DNA of 64,000 nt, from NCBI GenBank assembly GCA_027068075.1, contig JAMOUJ010000006.1, positions 282,706 through 346,705 of the forward strand. The letters are read 5' to 3'. Positions 25,758 to 33,362 of this stretch are shown here, one piece after another (the stretch's first letter is position 1; every line of letters begins with the position of its first letter). Source of the stretch: Candidatus Aminicenantota bacterium (GTDB taxonomy: Bacteria; Acidobacteriota; Aminicenantia; S016-38). The position numbers and the translations under genes were made by a program. Below the pieces are notes generated by a model. That model saw nothing but the letters and a program-made list of their open reading frames with translations, was not told the DNA's origin and searched no databases.

Positions 25758-26448
25758 GAAGATAAAGGATTATGGCGGCGGCGGAGGCCACCCCAAGGGA
25801 TTCTCCCCTTTCCATGGATATGGATATTCTTTGGTCCAGGAGGTTTTCCGTCTCCTTGCCGATTCCCCTGGATTCGTTGCCGAAGACCACGGCGAAACCT
25901 CCCTCCGGCGAGGCGGGGGAGTCTCCCCCGGAGGGGAAGGTTCCCAGGATTTTCCGGTTTCCCTTCCAGGATTTGAGCGTTTCCAGAAGGTTTCTGCGGA
26001 AGGTAGGCATTCTCAGGGAATAACCGGCGCTGGCCCTTACCGTTTTGGGGGAGAAGGGGTGGGCCGAGGTCTCATCGGTGAAGACCGCATCGTATCCCAG
26101 GCAGTAGGCGGTGCGGATTATGCTGCCCACATTGGTGGGGTCCTGAACTCCCTCAAGAACCACTACCCTTTTGAAATCCTCCTCCTTCCAGAGGGGAGGT
26201 TCCACCAGGAGAATTTCCCCGGGAGGGGTCTTCAGGGAGGAGAGCCTGGCCATATTTTTTTCGCTTATAAGCACAGGTTTTATGCCGATATTTTCGGCCC
26301 TTTTAATCACCTCGGGGTCTTCCCTGGAGAGGAAGAGGTATACGGGTTTCAGCCCCCAATTCAACCCATCCAGAACCAGATGGCGGCCCTCCAGGGGCAC
26401 CACCGCTCTTTCTTGAAGGAGTTTTCTGGCTTCCTGGACCGCCTTCAC
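25747..26448 (-). CDS. TrmH/SpoU-family RNA 2'-O-methyltransferase
   Basis: A 233-residue SPOUT methyltransferase. The N-terminal ~90 residues are an L30e-like substrate domain. The knot domain has motif 1 NVGSIIRTA, motif 2 VVFGNESRGI and motif 3 ISMERGESLGVASAAAIILY. RlmB-like (23S rRNA) or TrmH-like (tRNA) cannot be separated by eye. The start is GTG, overlapping the upstream barrel gene stop (GTGA). It ends 11 bases inside the convergent LuxC-like gene. Confidence 0.9.
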   Translation of the reverse strand: MKAVQEARKLLQERAVVPLEGRHLVLDGLNWGLKPVYLFLSREDPEVIKRAENIGIKPVLISEKNMARLSSLKTPPGEILLVEPPLWKEEDFKRVVVLEGVQDPTNVGSIIRTAYCLGYDAVFTDETSAHPFSPKTVRASAGYSLRMPTFRRNLLETLKSWKGNRKILGTFPSGGDSPASPEGGFAVVFGNESRGIGKETENLLDQRISISMERGESLGVASAAAIILYLLKG

Positions 26449-27002
26449 TTTATCTTTATCACGGCCCCCACATTCACCGAGAAGGTGGTGAATTTTCCAG
26501 GGTCGGAAAATTCACGATAATCCTTCAAAATGTCCATGACCCTTAGAAGCCTGGCTTCTCCCCATATCCCTATGGCGGAGATCATGAATTTTGCCCCCAG
26601 CCCCAGGGTAAAGTGTTTCCCGTCCGGGGCGTAGTGATGGTTTCCGGTGAAGCGGGTTTTTCCGTAGGTGGCGGACAGGTAGGGAGCGATGATTCCGGAG
26701 CCGTGGAGGACAAGGCCCAGACCGTAGGTTACGAATTGATCGGAGAAGTCAAGTTCCAGTCTCCGGACTTTGTTTACGGCGTCCGCTTCCAGGGAGTTTA
26801 CGAAGTAATAGGCCTCCACCCCTATCAATGTGGTGTTGAACTGGGCCCTTATCCCGTAATCGGCACCCGAGGACAGGTTTATGCTGAAAAGGCTGGTGTC
26901 CAGGACCCGGGAACCCTTGACTATACCTATTCCGGGCATCAACTCAAAGGAGCCGGAAAATACTGCCAGGGATAGGACCAGAACCGCCGCAATTTTTCTC
27001 AA
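26445..27002 (-). CDS. small outer membrane beta-barrel protein, function unknown
   Basis: A 185-residue exported protein with a signal peptide (about 1-18) and alternating hydrophobic strands with Gly and aromatic turns (LIGVEAYYFVNSL, GLGLVLHGSGIIAPYLSATYG, FTLGLGAKFMISAIGIWGEARLL), resembling OmpX/OmpW-size barrels. The start is TTG at 27002 with a strong GGAGGTGA 4-5 bases upstream. No function can be assigned. Confidence 0.65.
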   Translation of the reverse strand: MRKIAAVLVLSLAVFSGSFELMPGIGIVKGSRVLDTSLFSINLSSGADYGIRAQFNTTLIGVEAYYFVNSLEADAVNKVRRLELDFSDQFVTYGLGLVLHGSGIIAPYLSATYGKTRFTGNHHYAPDGKHFTLGLGAKFMISAIGIWGEARLLRVMDILKDYREFSDPGKFTTFSVNVGAVIKIK

Positions 27003-27028
27003 GGCTCACCTCCCTTTTCTTTTTCTGT

Positions 27029-27034
27029 TAAAAT
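27029..27034 (+). promoter_or_regulatory. -10 box for a leaderless GWxTD transcript
   Basis: TAAAAT ends 6 bases before the ATG at 27041 with no Shine-Dalgarno sequence. The -35 region is poor. Confidence 0.45.
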
Positions 27035-27040
27035 ATTAGC

Positions 27041-29086
27041 ATGAAAAACTCAGGCATTAGAAAAAAACTCATGGTGTTTTTCCTCCTGGGGCTCTTTATC
27101 TTTCCGGCCCGGGAGGACAAACTGATAAAGGAGTTGCCCCTGAAATATCAGAAGTGGCTGGAGTTGGTGTGGTGGGTGATAACCCCCAAGGAAAAGGAGG
27201 TTTTTCTAAAACTCAAAAACAACCGGGAGCGGGACATATTTATAAAGGCCTTCTGGAGGGTCAGGGACCCCAACCCAGCCACCCCCGTCAACGAGTTCAA
27301 GGAGGAACTCATCAAGAGGTTTAACTACGCCAACAAATACCTGGGGGTGGATTCTCCAAAGCCGGGTTGGAAGACGGACCGGGGCAGGATCTACATCCTC
27401 CTCGGAAAACCCGTGAGCATAGAAAGATATTACATGAGCCAGGTCCTGGTTCCCACGGAAGTTTGGTATTACTACGGCCAGGGAAGACCGGGCTTGCCTC
27501 CCCATTTTGCCCTTATTTTCTTCAAGAGGAATGGGGTAGGGGAATTCAAACTTTACGATCCCCTCTCCGACGGTCCCTACGCCCTGCTCTTGAAGACCTC
27601 CAACACCACAAACCTTGATCCCACCAATTACGAGCAACTTTACGAGTTCTTCAAAGAACAGGCCCCCGCTTTGGCGGATGTGGCCCTTTCTCTGATTCCG
27701 GGGACCATACCCTACAATTATCAGCCTTCCCCCCACACCGCCTCCATCATAGCCAATGTGCTTTCCCTGCCGGAGAAGGAATTTGACACTTCCTACGCCG
27801 AGGACTTCCTGAGATACAAGGGGATAGTGGATGTGGATTACAGCCTGAATTACACCAGGGCAGATTTTCTTGTCTATGTTCTTAAGGATTTGAACCTCGG
27901 GGTAAATTTCCTTCACTACTCCATCCAGCCCTCCTCCGTCACCTTCCAGAAGGAGGGGCGAAAATACCTGGCAGTTTTTGAGGTGGATGTGATCCTGAAA
28001 GAATCCGAGGAAAAGGTGATCTCTCAGTTTAAAAACACCTACACCCTGGAGGTGGACGGCCAGGATGTTAAGGCCATAAAGGCCGGTGGACTTGCCCTTC
28101 AGGGGGAGGTGCCCATAGCCGAGGGACAGCATGAAGTAATCCTTCTGGTGAAAAACACCGTTTCCAAGGAGTTTTCCTACTGGGATAAAAAGGTGAAGGT
28201 TCCCTCTCCGGAGAGTTTTTACATAACCAGGCCCCTGGTTTCCTATCGGACCGCACCCTTCAGCCTATACGCTCTGAAACCCTTTACCATGGCCAATGTG
28301 TATTTCTACCTGGACGCCAAAAGGGCCTTTACCCCCGCAGACCGGATAACCTATGCCGTGGAGGTATGCGGTCTTCCGGAGGATGTATGGAAGAGCGAAA
28401 AACTTGAGGTGGTTCTTCAGAGCGAGGAAGAGGAGAAGGTTTTAAAGGAGGTAAAACTCTCCTCCAGGCCGTATCATCGGGACTTTTTGATCACCGACTA
28501 CATCAAGGAGAAACTCCCCTCCGACGAATATGTTATCTTTGCCAGAATAGGGGAGGTTAAGTCCCCGGAGGCGGAGTTTATGATAAGTCCCCTTTCCTCC
28601 ATTGCCAGGCCTTCGGTGGTTACCAAAAACCTTCCCCTTGAGAGGAAGTTCATAGTTTACTACGCCTTAGGTTCCCAGTACATGAGGCTGAGGAAATACG
28701 GGAAGGCCGTGGAATATCTGGAGAAAGCCCTGAAGGAGAAACCGGACTTCAAGGAGGCCGCCGTCCAACTGGCCCAGGCCTATCTGGTGGAGAACAATCC
28801 CCGCAGGGCCCTGGAAGTCCTTTCCCGGTTTGAAGAGAAGGGGGAGCCGGAAATTCTTTTCTACAAGGGAAAGGCCCATGAGTTGATGGGAGATTGCAAA
28901 AAGGCCATTTCCTATTACAAAAGGTCCCTCCTTATTTACGACAGCGATACCAGGGTTCTCAACTCCCTGGGACTTTGTTATCTCAAATTGGGCAAGAAGG
29001 GTGAGGCCCGCAGGGTTCTGGAAGCCTCACTTAAGGTTAATCCCGACCAGCCCTCGGTGAAGGAAATTTATCAGAAGATCAAATGA
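27041..29086 (+). CDS. GWxTD-domain protein with C-terminal TPR repeats
   Basis: A 681-residue exported protein. A hydrophobic signal segment lies at about residues 10-22. The GWxTD domain (about 30-190) holds the name motif PGWKTDRGRIYILLGKP and WYYYGQ; a beta-rich middle follows, and from about residue 545 TPR repeats (YYALGSQYMRLRKYGKAVEYL, FYKGKAHELMGDCKKAISYY, LNSLGLCYLKLGKKGEARRVL). GWxTD proteins are frequent in Acidobacteria, Aminicenantes and Bacteroidota but have no settled function. The Mth938-like gene overlaps its stop by 4 bases. Confidence 0.88.
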   Translation: MKNSGIRKKLMVFFLLGLFIFPAREDKLIKELPLKYQKWLELVWWVITPKEKEVFLKLKNNRERDIFIKAFWRVRDPNPATPVNEFKEELIKRFNYANKYLGVDSPKPGWKTDRGRIYILLGKPVSIERYYMSQVLVPTEVWYYYGQGRPGLPPHFALIFFKRNGVGEFKLYDPLSDGPYALLLKTSNTTNLDPTNYEQLYEFFKEQAPALADVALSLIPGTIPYNYQPSPHTASIIANVLSLPEKEFDTSYAEDFLRYKGIVDVDYSLNYTRADFLVYVLKDLNLGVNFLHYSIQPSSVTFQKEGRKYLAVFEVDVILKESEEKVISQFKNTYTLEVDGQDVKAIKAGGLALQGEVPIAEGQHEVILLVKNTVSKEFSYWDKKVKVPSPESFYITRPLVSYRTAPFSLYALKPFTMANVYFYLDAKRAFTPADRITYAVEVCGLPEDVWKSEKLEVVLQSEEEEKVLKEVKLSSRPYHRDFLITDYIKEKLPSDEYVIFARIGEVKSPEAEFMISPLSSIARPSVVTKNLPLERKFIVYYALGSQYMRLRKYGKAVEYLEKALKEKPDFKEAAVQLAQAYLVENNPRRALEVLSRFEEKGEPEILFYKGKAHELMGDCKKAISYYKRSLLIYDSDTRVLNSLGLCYLKLGKKGEARRVLEASLKVNPDQPSVKEIYQKIK

Positions 29087-29427
29087 GGATAGAGTCCTAC
29101 CGCTTCGGCAGGATGGTGGTGGACGGAAGGGAATACAGAAAGGACCTCAAAATACTCCCCCCTTCGGTGGTGGAAAACTGGTGGAGAAAGGAAGGCCACA
29201 AACTTCACCTGGAGGACATTGGGGACATCCTGGAATACGCTCCGGAGGTTCTGGTGGTGGGAACCGGGGCCTACGGATTCATGAAGGTTCTTTCGGAAGT
29301 TAAAGAGGAACTTAGCCGAAGGGGAATCCGTCTGATAGCAGAAAGAACCTCCCGGGCCGTGGAGGCGTTTAACTCCCTGTATGAGGAAGGCAAAAGAGTC
29401 TGCGGTGCCTTTCACCTGACTTGCTGA
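29083..29427 (+). CDS. Mth938-like (NDUFAF3-fold) protein
   Basis: A 114-residue protein. IESYRFGRMVVDGREYRKDLKILP and LVVGTGAYGFMKVLSEVKEELSRRGIRLIAERTSRAVEAFN match the Mth938/NDUFAF3 (DUF498) family. In mitochondria the homologue assists complex I assembly; the bacterial role is not known. It starts in the stop codon of the GWxTD gene and ends 16 bases inside the convergent transporter gene. The complex-I-like operon begins only 1 kb downstream, which may be chance. Confidence 0.82.
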   Translation: MRIESYRFGRMVVDGREYRKDLKILPPSVVENWWRKEGHKLHLEDIGDILEYAPEVLVVGTGAYGFMKVLSEVKEELSRRGIRLIAERTSRAVEAFNSLYEEGKRVCGAFHLTC

Positions 29428-30281
29428 GCGCCCCTGACGGGGTTTATCCGGGCAAGAACGCTTCCCAGGAGCATGAGGACTGCTCCGGCTATTTCCCTTG
29501 CCGTAAGGGTTTCGTGGAGAAGAAGCCATCCTCCCAGGGCGGCGAAGATGGATTCGGTGCTCATGATGATGGCCGCCGAGGCCGGGGGCGCTTCCCTCTG
29601 GGCTACGACCTGGATGGTGTAGGCAACCCCGGCGGAAAACACCCCGGCGTATAAAACCGGAAGCCATCCCCGAAGGACGGCGGATGGATGGGGGCTTTCC
29701 AGAAGGAGGGCGGCTCCCAGGCTTAAAACCGCCACGGTGGTAAACTCCACCAGGGCCAGTTTTATAGGGTTGAGGGCCGGGGCAAAACGCCCTATTATGT
29801 GGATTTGAAGGGCCCAGAAGAAAGCACTGATTAGCACCAGCAGATCCCCCTTTCCCATCCGAAGGCTGGAGGTCATGCTCAGGAGGTAGAGGCCCCCGGT
29901 GGCCAGGAGGGCTCCCAGCCAGACCAGGGCTCCGGTGGGCTCTTTCCACAGAAGCCCCAGGATGGGCACTAGGAGTACATAGAGACCCGTGATGAATCCG
30001 GCCTTGCCGGCGGTGGTGTAGAGTAGGCCGAACTGCTGGAAGGTTACCCCCAGAAAGATGGCCGTTCCCGCCAGAACTCCGGGAAGAATCAGGGGTCCTG
30101 AGGAGGGGCTTTTACCCATTCCTGCGCTCTTCAAAAAGGGAAGAAGGGATAGGGTCCCCAGGGCGAACCTCACGCCGTTGAAGGTGAAGGGGCCCATGTA
30201 GTTCATGGCTACCCTCTGAGCCACGAAGGCAAATCCCCATATGGCGGCCCCCAAAAAAAGCAGGTATGTGCTCCTTCCCAT
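29412..30281 (-). CDS. EamA/DMT-family transporter
   Basis: A 289-residue inner membrane protein with ten predicted helices in two EamA repeats (first from FLGAAIWGFAFVAQRVAMNYMGPFTF; second from LLVLISAFFWALQIHIIGRFA). This family exports or imports amino acids, nucleotides and similar metabolites; the substrate is unknown. A TAAAAT -10 box lies 10 bases upstream on the minus strand with no Shine-Dalgarno sequence. Confidence 0.88.
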   Translation of the reverse strand: MGRSTYLLFLGAAIWGFAFVAQRVAMNYMGPFTFNGVRFALGTLSLLPFLKSAGMGKSPSSGPLILPGVLAGTAIFLGVTFQQFGLLYTTAGKAGFITGLYVLLVPILGLLWKEPTGALVWLGALLATGGLYLLSMTSSLRMGKGDLLVLISAFFWALQIHIIGRFAPALNPIKLALVEFTTVAVLSLGAALLLESPHPSAVLRGWLPVLYAGVFSAGVAYTIQVVAQREAPPASAAIIMSTESIFAALGGWLLLHETLTAREIAGAVLMLLGSVLARINPVRGAQQVR

Positions 30282-30307
30282 GGCAAATTTAATTTTAACC
30301 CCTGGGC

Positions 30308-30335
30308 TTGATTTTTTCCCTATTTGTGATATGAT
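30308..30335 (+). promoter_or_regulatory. sigma-70 promoter of the rex-mbx operon
   Basis: TTGATT (30308-30313), a 16-base spacer and TATGAT (30330-30335). The predicted start point is near 30342, the first base of the inverted repeat described next. Confidence 0.65.
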
Positions 30336-30341
30336 AACCTC

Positions 30342-30365
30342 TTGTTTAAGTTATAACTTTCACAA
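30342..30365. promoter_or_regulatory. candidate Rex operator at the transcription start
   Basis: A 24-bp inverted repeat in which 10 of 12 pairs match. Its outer ends are TTGT and ACAA, and its right arm contains the Rex half-site TTCACAA (30359-30365). A further TTGTGAT lies at 30324-30330. The spacing is 6 bp longer than the usual TTGTGAA-N4-TTCACAA operator, so this is a candidate. Placement over the start point would allow autorepression. Confidence 0.5.
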
Positions 30366-30370
30366 AAACC

Positions 30371-31000
30371 ATGGGATTTTCAATACCAGAAGTCAGCATA
30401 AGGAGGTTGAGCATATACCTCCGGTGTTTGAGGCAGGCCCTGAGCCGGGGCGAGGAGTGGATCCAGTCCACCGAATTGGCCAGAACCTGCGGTATATCCA
30501 GTTCCCTGGTGAGGAAGGATCTTTCCTATTTTGGGGAGTTTGGAATCCGGGGAAGGGGATACAGGGTAGAAAAACTCATAAAAGCCATTGAAGAAATTAT
30601 AGGGATAGATGAGCCTATCAAGGTTATAATCGTGGGAGCCGGCAACCTGGGGAGGGCCCTCATAAGGCATCTTCAGGAGATCCCGTATTTCAGGGTGGTG
30701 GGTGCCTTTGACAAAAATGCCTCCAAGGTTGGTTCCACGGTCTCCGGGGTTAGGGTTTACCCCGTGGCTGAGATGGAGAAGTTTTCCAGGGAAACTTCCC
30801 CTCAAATTGCCGTTCTGGCCATCCCGCCGGAGGGCCTTCAGGAAACGGTGGACATGGTTTCCAGGGCGGGGATAAGGGGGGTTTTGAGTTTCGCCCTCCA
30901 GGGCATAAAGGTGCCCCCCGGGGTGGTGATGAACTATGTGGAGATCGCCTCTGAAATTGAGTTTCTATCATACAAGATTAAAAAAGGGAGTGTGGCATGA
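30371..31000 (+). CDS. rex: redox-sensing transcriptional repressor Rex
   Basis: A 209-residue DNA-binding protein that senses the NADH/NAD+ ratio: it binds DNA when NAD+ is high and leaves when NADH accumulates. The winged helix (RRLSIYLRCLRQAL, QSTELARTCGISSSLVRKDLSYFGEFGIRGRGY) precedes a Rossmann domain with VIIVGAGNLGRALIRH, LAIPPEGLQETVD and the C-terminal swapped helix. The length is typical. No Shine-Dalgarno sequence is visible before the ATG. Its last four bases overlap the first antiporter gene, so Rex is the first gene of the respiratory operon and probably controls it. Confidence 0.95.
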   Translation: MGFSIPEVSIRRLSIYLRCLRQALSRGEEWIQSTELARTCGISSSLVRKDLSYFGEFGIRGRGYRVEKLIKAIEEIIGIDEPIKVIIVGAGNLGRALIRHLQEIPYFRVVGAFDKNASKVGSTVSGVRVYPVAEMEKFSRETSPQIAVLAIPPEGLQETVDMVSRAGIRGVLSFALQGIKVPPGVVMNYVEIASEIEFLSYKIKKGSVA

Positions 31001-31482
31001 AAACAGGAGTTTCAACGGTGGTGCTCTTCGTCCTGTGGGTGGCCATGACGGGGAGTTTTGACCCGCAGGAACTTTCGGTGGGCCTCCTGGTGGCGGCGGG
31101 CGTAAGCCTCATAGCCCCGGGGGTGGCGGGGCCGGAGCCCGTCAAGTGGCTTCATCCCAAAAGGTATTTGTATGCCGTTGTTTACATGTTTTACTTCATC
31201 TACGCCATGGTTAAAGCCAACCTTGATGTGGCCCTTCGGGTAATCAATCCGAAACTTCCCATCAACCCTGGAATCGTCAAGGTCAAGACCAGGTTGAAGA
31301 CCAACGCAGGGAAACTGGCCCTGGCCAATTCCATAACCCTTACCCCCGGAACCCTCTCCGTGGATGTGGTGGGCCAGTATCTTTACATCCACTGGATAGA
31401 TGTTAAAAGCCCTGACATTGAAACCGCCACCCAGGAGATAGTGAAGGGTTTTGAGAAGTTTCTGGAGGTGATCTTTGAGTAA
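30997..31482 (+). CDS. MrpE/MnhE-like antiporter subunit (MbhA position)
   Basis: A 161-residue membrane protein with N-terminal hydrophobic helices and a soluble C-terminal part (NSITLTPGTLSVDVVGQYLYIHWID), the signature of MnhE/MrpE. This is the first subunit of the sodium/proton antiporter module of Mbh/Mbx/Mbs-type complexes. Translationally coupled to rex (ATGA). Confidence 0.9.
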   Translation: MKTGVSTVVLFVLWVAMTGSFDPQELSVGLLVAAGVSLIAPGVAGPEPVKWLHPKRYLYAVVYMFYFIYAMVKANLDVALRVINPKLPINPGIVKVKTRLKTNAGKLALANSITLTPGTLSVDVVGQYLYIHWIDVKSPDIETATQEIVKGFEKFLEVIFE

Positions 31483-31732
31483 CCTTCTGGTTTTCGTCTT
31501 CATCATGGTGAGTCTGGCCACGCTAATGGCGGTCTACAGAATCCTCGCCGGTCCCACCATAGCGGACCGGGCGGTGGGACTTGATACCGCCACCACCATC
31601 ACCACTGCCATGATAGTGCTTTTCTCCCAGATATTTCACCGGGGCATTTTCCTGGATGTGGCGCTGGTTTATGCGGTTTTGGCCTTCCTGGGGGTTATAG
31701 CCCTGGCCCGGTATTTAGAAGGAGGTGTTTGA
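31475..31732 (+). CDS. MrpF/MnhF-like antiporter subunit (MbhB position)
   Basis: An 85-residue protein with three helices; MAVYRILAGPTIADRAVGLDT is the MnhF signature. The start is TTG with GGAGGTGA 5 bases upstream, overlapping the MrpE gene by 8 bases. Confidence 0.9.
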   Translation: MSNLLVFVFIMVSLATLMAVYRILAGPTIADRAVGLDTATTITTAMIVLFSQIFHRGIFLDVALVYAVLAFLGVIALARYLEGGV

Positions 31733-32085
31733 TGGTCTATCGCCTGATCGGGGAGATTCTCATAGTGGTAGGCTCCCTCTTTCTCTTTCTGGCAGGGGTG
31801 GGGCTTTTGAGGATGCCCGATGTTTACAACCGTATGCAGGCCGGAACCAAAGCCACCACCCTGGGGGCCCTTTCGGTGATAATGGGGGTGGGCATATATC
31901 ATCCCCAGTGGTTCTTCAAAACGGTGCTTATTTCCCTGTTTATCCTCCTGACCAATCCGGTCTCTTCCCATGCCCTGGCCCGGGCCTCCCACAACACCGG
32001 AATTCCCCTGGCCCCCGGGTCGGTTCTTGACCGCTACCAGGAGGACAAGGAGAAGGGTTTTAAGGAGGGTGAAAATGATTCTTGA
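31732..32085 (+). CDS. MrpG/MnhG-like antiporter subunit (MbhC position)
   Basis: A 117-residue three-helix protein with GVGLLRMPDVYNRMQAGTKATTLG, the MnhG signature. The ATG at 31732 shares a base with the preceding TGA; a TTG one codon earlier is possible. Ends in a charged tail. Confidence 0.9.
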   Translation: MVYRLIGEILIVVGSLFLFLAGVGLLRMPDVYNRMQAGTKATTLGALSVIMGVGIYHPQWFFKTVLISLFILLTNPVSSHALARASHNTGIPLAPGSVLDRYQEDKEKGFKEGENDS

Positions 32086-32320
32086 ATACTTTATGCTTTT
32101 CCTTCTTTTCCTGATGCTGGCCCTGGGGATTTACGCGGTAGAGACCAGGGACCTGCTGGCTTCGGTGCTGGCGGCGGGATTCATTTCCCTGGTGGCTTCC
32201 ATAGTGTACCTTTACCTTCAGGCCCCGGATGTGGCCATGACCGAGGCGGCCATAGGCGCCGGTCTTACCACCCTCATCTTCATAATAGCCGTGAGAAAAA
32301 CGGAGAGGTATGAAAAATGA
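32075..32320 (+). CDS. MbhD-like antiporter subunit (DUF4040)
   Basis: An 81-residue, three-helix protein that corresponds to a piece of the C-terminal region of MrpA. AVETRDLLASVLAAGFISLVASIVYLYLQAPDVAMTEAAIGAGLTTLIFIIAV is the DUF4040/MbhD core, with the conserved DVAMTEAA. The start ATG at 32075 overlaps the MrpG gene. Confidence 0.88.
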   Translation: MILEYFMLFLLFLMLALGIYAVETRDLLASVLAAGFISLVASIVYLYLQAPDVAMTEAAIGAGLTTLIFIIAVRKTERYEK

Positions 32321-33012
32321 GGAAGTGGTTTGCCCTTGCTCTGCTGATAGTTCTGGGATTTTTCCTGGCCGAGATTGCGAGTTCCTTCCCCTTTGGCCAG
32401 GAGAAATGGGGAGTTTCAAAGCATTATGTGGACAGGGGGATAGAGGAAAACCGGGGGGCAAATCTGGTGACCTCCATCGTGGTCAACTACAGGGGATTTG
32501 ATACCCTGGGGGAGGTTACGGTGCTTTTCCTTGCCGCCACGGCCCTGGCCTTTCTCCTCTCCACCTGCCGTTGCCGCAGAAAGTACCGCCGCTGGGATGC
32601 CAGCCTCATCCTCAAAACCGCCTCCGAGACCCTGTATCCCCTCCTGATTCTTTTTGGAGCATACATTTTCATCCACGGACACCTGACCCCGGGAGGGGGA
32701 TTCCAGGGGGGGACGGTGATAGCATCGGCGGTTATGCTGATGCTCCTTTCCTATTTTTCCTTCCATCCCAACCACAGGGCCCTTTCCACCACCGAGGGAT
32801 TGGCAGGTCTGGCCTTCGTTCTCATCGGATTTGCCGGTCTCGTGTGGGGTGGAAGTTTCCTGGCCAACAACATCCTGCCCCTGGGGCAGTGGAACCGCCT
32901 GTTCTCCGCCGGAGTAATACCCCTCATATATGTGGCGGTGGGATTCAAGGTTGGGGCTGAACTTTCAGGACTTATAACCGACATGCTCAAGGCAACCAAG
33001 GAGGAGGAATAA
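32317..33012 (+). CDS. MbhE-MbhF (MrpB-like) fused antiporter subunit
   Basis: A 231-residue membrane protein in which an MbhE-like N-terminal part (about 1-90; PFGQEKWGVSKHYVDRGIEENRGANLVTSIVVNYRGFDTLGEVTVL) is joined to an MnhB/MbhF part (about 95-225; LYPLLILFGAYIFIHGHLTPGGGFQGGTVIASA). In Pyrococcus these are separate genes. They line the ion path between the hydrogenase-like arm and the antiporter. Confidence 0.88.
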   Translation: MRKWFALALLIVLGFFLAEIASSFPFGQEKWGVSKHYVDRGIEENRGANLVTSIVVNYRGFDTLGEVTVLFLAATALAFLLSTCRCRRKYRRWDASLILKTASETLYPLLILFGAYIFIHGHLTPGGGFQGGTVIASAVMLMLLSYFSFHPNHRALSTTEGLAGLAFVLIGFAGLVWGGSFLANNILPLGQWNRLFSAGVIPLIYVAVGFKVGAELSGLITDMLKATKEEE

Positions 33013-33362
33013 TGGCCTTTTTCGTCTCATCCATTCTTCTCATACTCATAGGCTTGTATGCGGTTCTGGTCAAGAGGAACATAATGAAAATAGTGATAGG
33101 GCTTTCCCTGATGGATACGGGGGTGAACCTGTTGATAATTTCCCTGGGCTTTATCCGGGGAAGAACCGCCCCCATAATTAACACCAGGGACCTGCTGGTG
33201 AATACCTCCTCCAAGGTGGTGGACCCGCTTCCCCAGGCCCTGGTCCTTACGGCCATAGTCATCGGGGTGGCGGTCACCGCCGTGGCCCTTTCCATAGTGA
33301 TGCTTATGTATTCCAAGAAGAAAACCCTGGAGATTGACGAATACAAGGAGTTGAAATGGTAA
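33012..33362 (+). CDS. MrpC/NuoK-like antiporter subunit (MbhG position)
   Basis: A 116-residue three-helix protein (LIGLYAVLVKRNIMKIVIGLSLMDTGVNLLI; DPLPQALVLTAIVIGVAVTAVALSI), the MnhC/NuoK signature including the PQALVLTAIVI segment. Overlaps its neighbours by one base (TAATG) and seven bases. Confidence 0.92.
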   Translation: MAFFVSSILLILIGLYAVLVKRNIMKIVIGLSLMDTGVNLLIISLGFIRGRTAPIINTRDLLVNTSSKVVDPLPQALVLTAIVIGVAVTAVALSIVMLMYSKKKTLEIDEYKELKW

